DNA of 64,000 nt, from assembly GCF_005869225.1 (NCBI RefSeq), contig NZ_SWFP01000002.1, positions 1,222,502-1,286,501 of the forward strand. The letters are read 5' to 3'. The position numbers and the translations under genes are program-made. The notes beneath the pieces were generated by a model, which saw only the letters and a list, made by a program, of their open reading frames with translations, searched no databases and was not told the origin of the DNA. Positions 63,339 through 64,000 of the stretch are shown piece after piece. Position 1 is the stretch's first letter. Every line of letters begins with the position of its first letter. Source of the DNA: Dyadobacter bucti (GTDB lineage: Bacteria > Bacteroidota > Bacteroidia > Cytophagales > Spirosomataceae).

Positions 63339-64000
63339 TTTCCCAGACGTAATGATTCCGCATATGCATCAGGAAGGATACTGTCTTCTACGGCTTTCGC
63401 CGCTTTTTCAACATCGTACTCAAAACGTATAAATTCTACCGTAATACTATCTTTACCTGATATTGATGCATCCGCATTAATATTCAGGATCACATAACCA
63501 CCTCTTGAATCTCCATCCTTTGGTTTACCCACCGATCCAATGTTGATTGCATGACGGAAATGGTCTGTCCCATCTGTTTGCACCGAGTCCAGTATCCGGT
63601 GATAGGGTTTGTGCGTATGACCGAAAAGCATCACATCTGCACTAGCCTTCTCCATGATCCTCAGCATACTTTTTTCATCCCGGTCTTCAAACAGATATTC
63701 GTTGATCCGGCGCGGGCTGCCATGCACCAGAAGGACCGAAAGTGGTTTATCATTTAACTGGAAATCCAGACGAATGTGCGCCGGCAGCGTTCTTAAATAA
63801 GCCCGCTGCGCGTCCCTGACAATCTCATTTGTAAAGGCAATGGACATCTTGCCATTTTCGTTTTCTTCCTCTGTCTTATACGCGCAGCCGCAGTCGTCGC
63901 TGGTTCTTCCGATTCCAAAATCGTAATTGCCGGCAATGGTAGGGATTCCCCGCTTTCTAATCTGGTCTATAACTTCATTAGGCCAAATGTTATAACCGAC
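63335..64000 (-). CDS. Metallophosphoesterase paralogue (N terminus outside window)
   Basis: The frame is open to the window edge at 64000, so 221 residues of a longer protein are present; the ATG at 63847 is internal. It begins GYNIWPNEVIDQIRKRG, matching GYNVWPNQVIGL of the downstream paralogue. Metal-site motifs are AGNYDFGIG (Tyr instead of the usual His) with a DDCGCAY block, LLVHGSPRRINEYLFE and LFGHTHKPYHR. The G-N-Y-D / D-C-G-C-A-Y version is a known subgroup. The C-terminal parts of the two are similar (VEFIRFEYDVEKAAKAVE), so this is a tandem duplication. Confidence 0.92.
   Translation of the reverse strand, partial: VGYNIWPNEVIDQIRKRGIPTIAGNYDFGIGRTSDDCGCAYKTEEENENGKMSIAFTNEIVRDAQRAYLRTLPAHIRLDFQLNDKPLSVLLVHGSPRRINEYLFEDRDEKSMLRIMEKASADVMLFGHTHKPYHRILDSVQTDGTDHFRHAINIGSVGKPKDGDSRGGYVILNINADASISGKDSITVEFIRFEYDVEKAAKAVEDSILPDAYAESLRLGK

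Noticed and set aside
1..64000. CRISPR array or cas genes
   Set aside because: No series of equal-length direct repeats with spacers and no Cas motifs were seen.

Overview
The window looks like chromosomal DNA from a Bacteroidota bacterium of the order Cytophagales (Dyadobacter/Spirosoma-like). This rests on gene content: a SusC/SusD pair, a type IX secretion C-terminal signal, CarboxypepD_reg-like domains on TonB receptors, DUF4142, DUF892, YtxH and DUF937 stress-type proteins, CheY-like single-domain regulators and an IS1182-type transposase. Shine-Dalgarno sequences are mostly weak, as is usual in this phylum. The genus is inferred, not proven.

Layout. 1-1294: end of a histidine kinase plus a response regulator. 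1419-4387: a frameshifted secreted protein, then a glycosyltransferase/GH1-like pair. 4751-7780: glycogen debranching enzyme GlgX, an orphan C-terminal gene remnant and a DUF892 ferritin-like protein. 7980-10152: a tightly overlapping PncC/CinA-like, LLM flavin oxidoreductase and beta-barrel operon. 10289-16080: a small polysaccharide-utilisation locus (SusC, SusD, GH43). 16277-20019: sorbosone-dehydrogenase-like lipoprotein, YtxH, CheB-like methylesterase, DUF4142. 20192-28809: TreZ, a TreY-MalQ fusion, a GH2 enzyme and a DUF937/EF-hand protein. 29034-33071: a siderophore-uptake set (small Cys-motif membrane protein, TonB receptor, PepSY membrane protein). 33162-40287: a compact four-gene operon (patatin, DNA-methylase-like protein, ABC-type ATPase, HNH nuclease) that looks like a defence system. 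40603-45504: two single-domain response regulators, a porin-like barrel, a GAF histidine kinase and an AI-2E-family permease. 45612-58616: barrel protein, SDR/DUF2867 protein, a second AI-2E permease, alpha/beta hydrolase with an AraC regulator, a T9SS-exported repeat protein, transaldolase, a small protein, and a GNAT-nitrilase fusion. 58709-64000: a tRNA/tmRNA 3'-end fragment with its terminator, AT-rich DNA, a broken IS1182-like element, a frameshifted MFS transporter and two metallophosphoesterases. This last part looks like an integrated or decaying segment.

How genes work together. GlgX, TreY, TreZ and MalQ form a route from glycogen or maltodextrin to trehalose. Together with DUF892, DUF4142 and YtxH proteins, this points to osmotic or desiccation stress. 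A recurring motif, roughly TGGCAY-R-NN-TTTTTA, lies mostly 45-100 bp before the start codons of these genes and of several others. It may be a shared promoter or operator and is one of the two most interesting observations. The other is the four-gene operon at 33162-40287, whose methylase-like protein has an altered catalytic motif and whose first gene is a membrane-anchored patatin lipase. Three coding sequences (near 1800, 59890 and 61650) carry frameshifts; some could be assembly errors.
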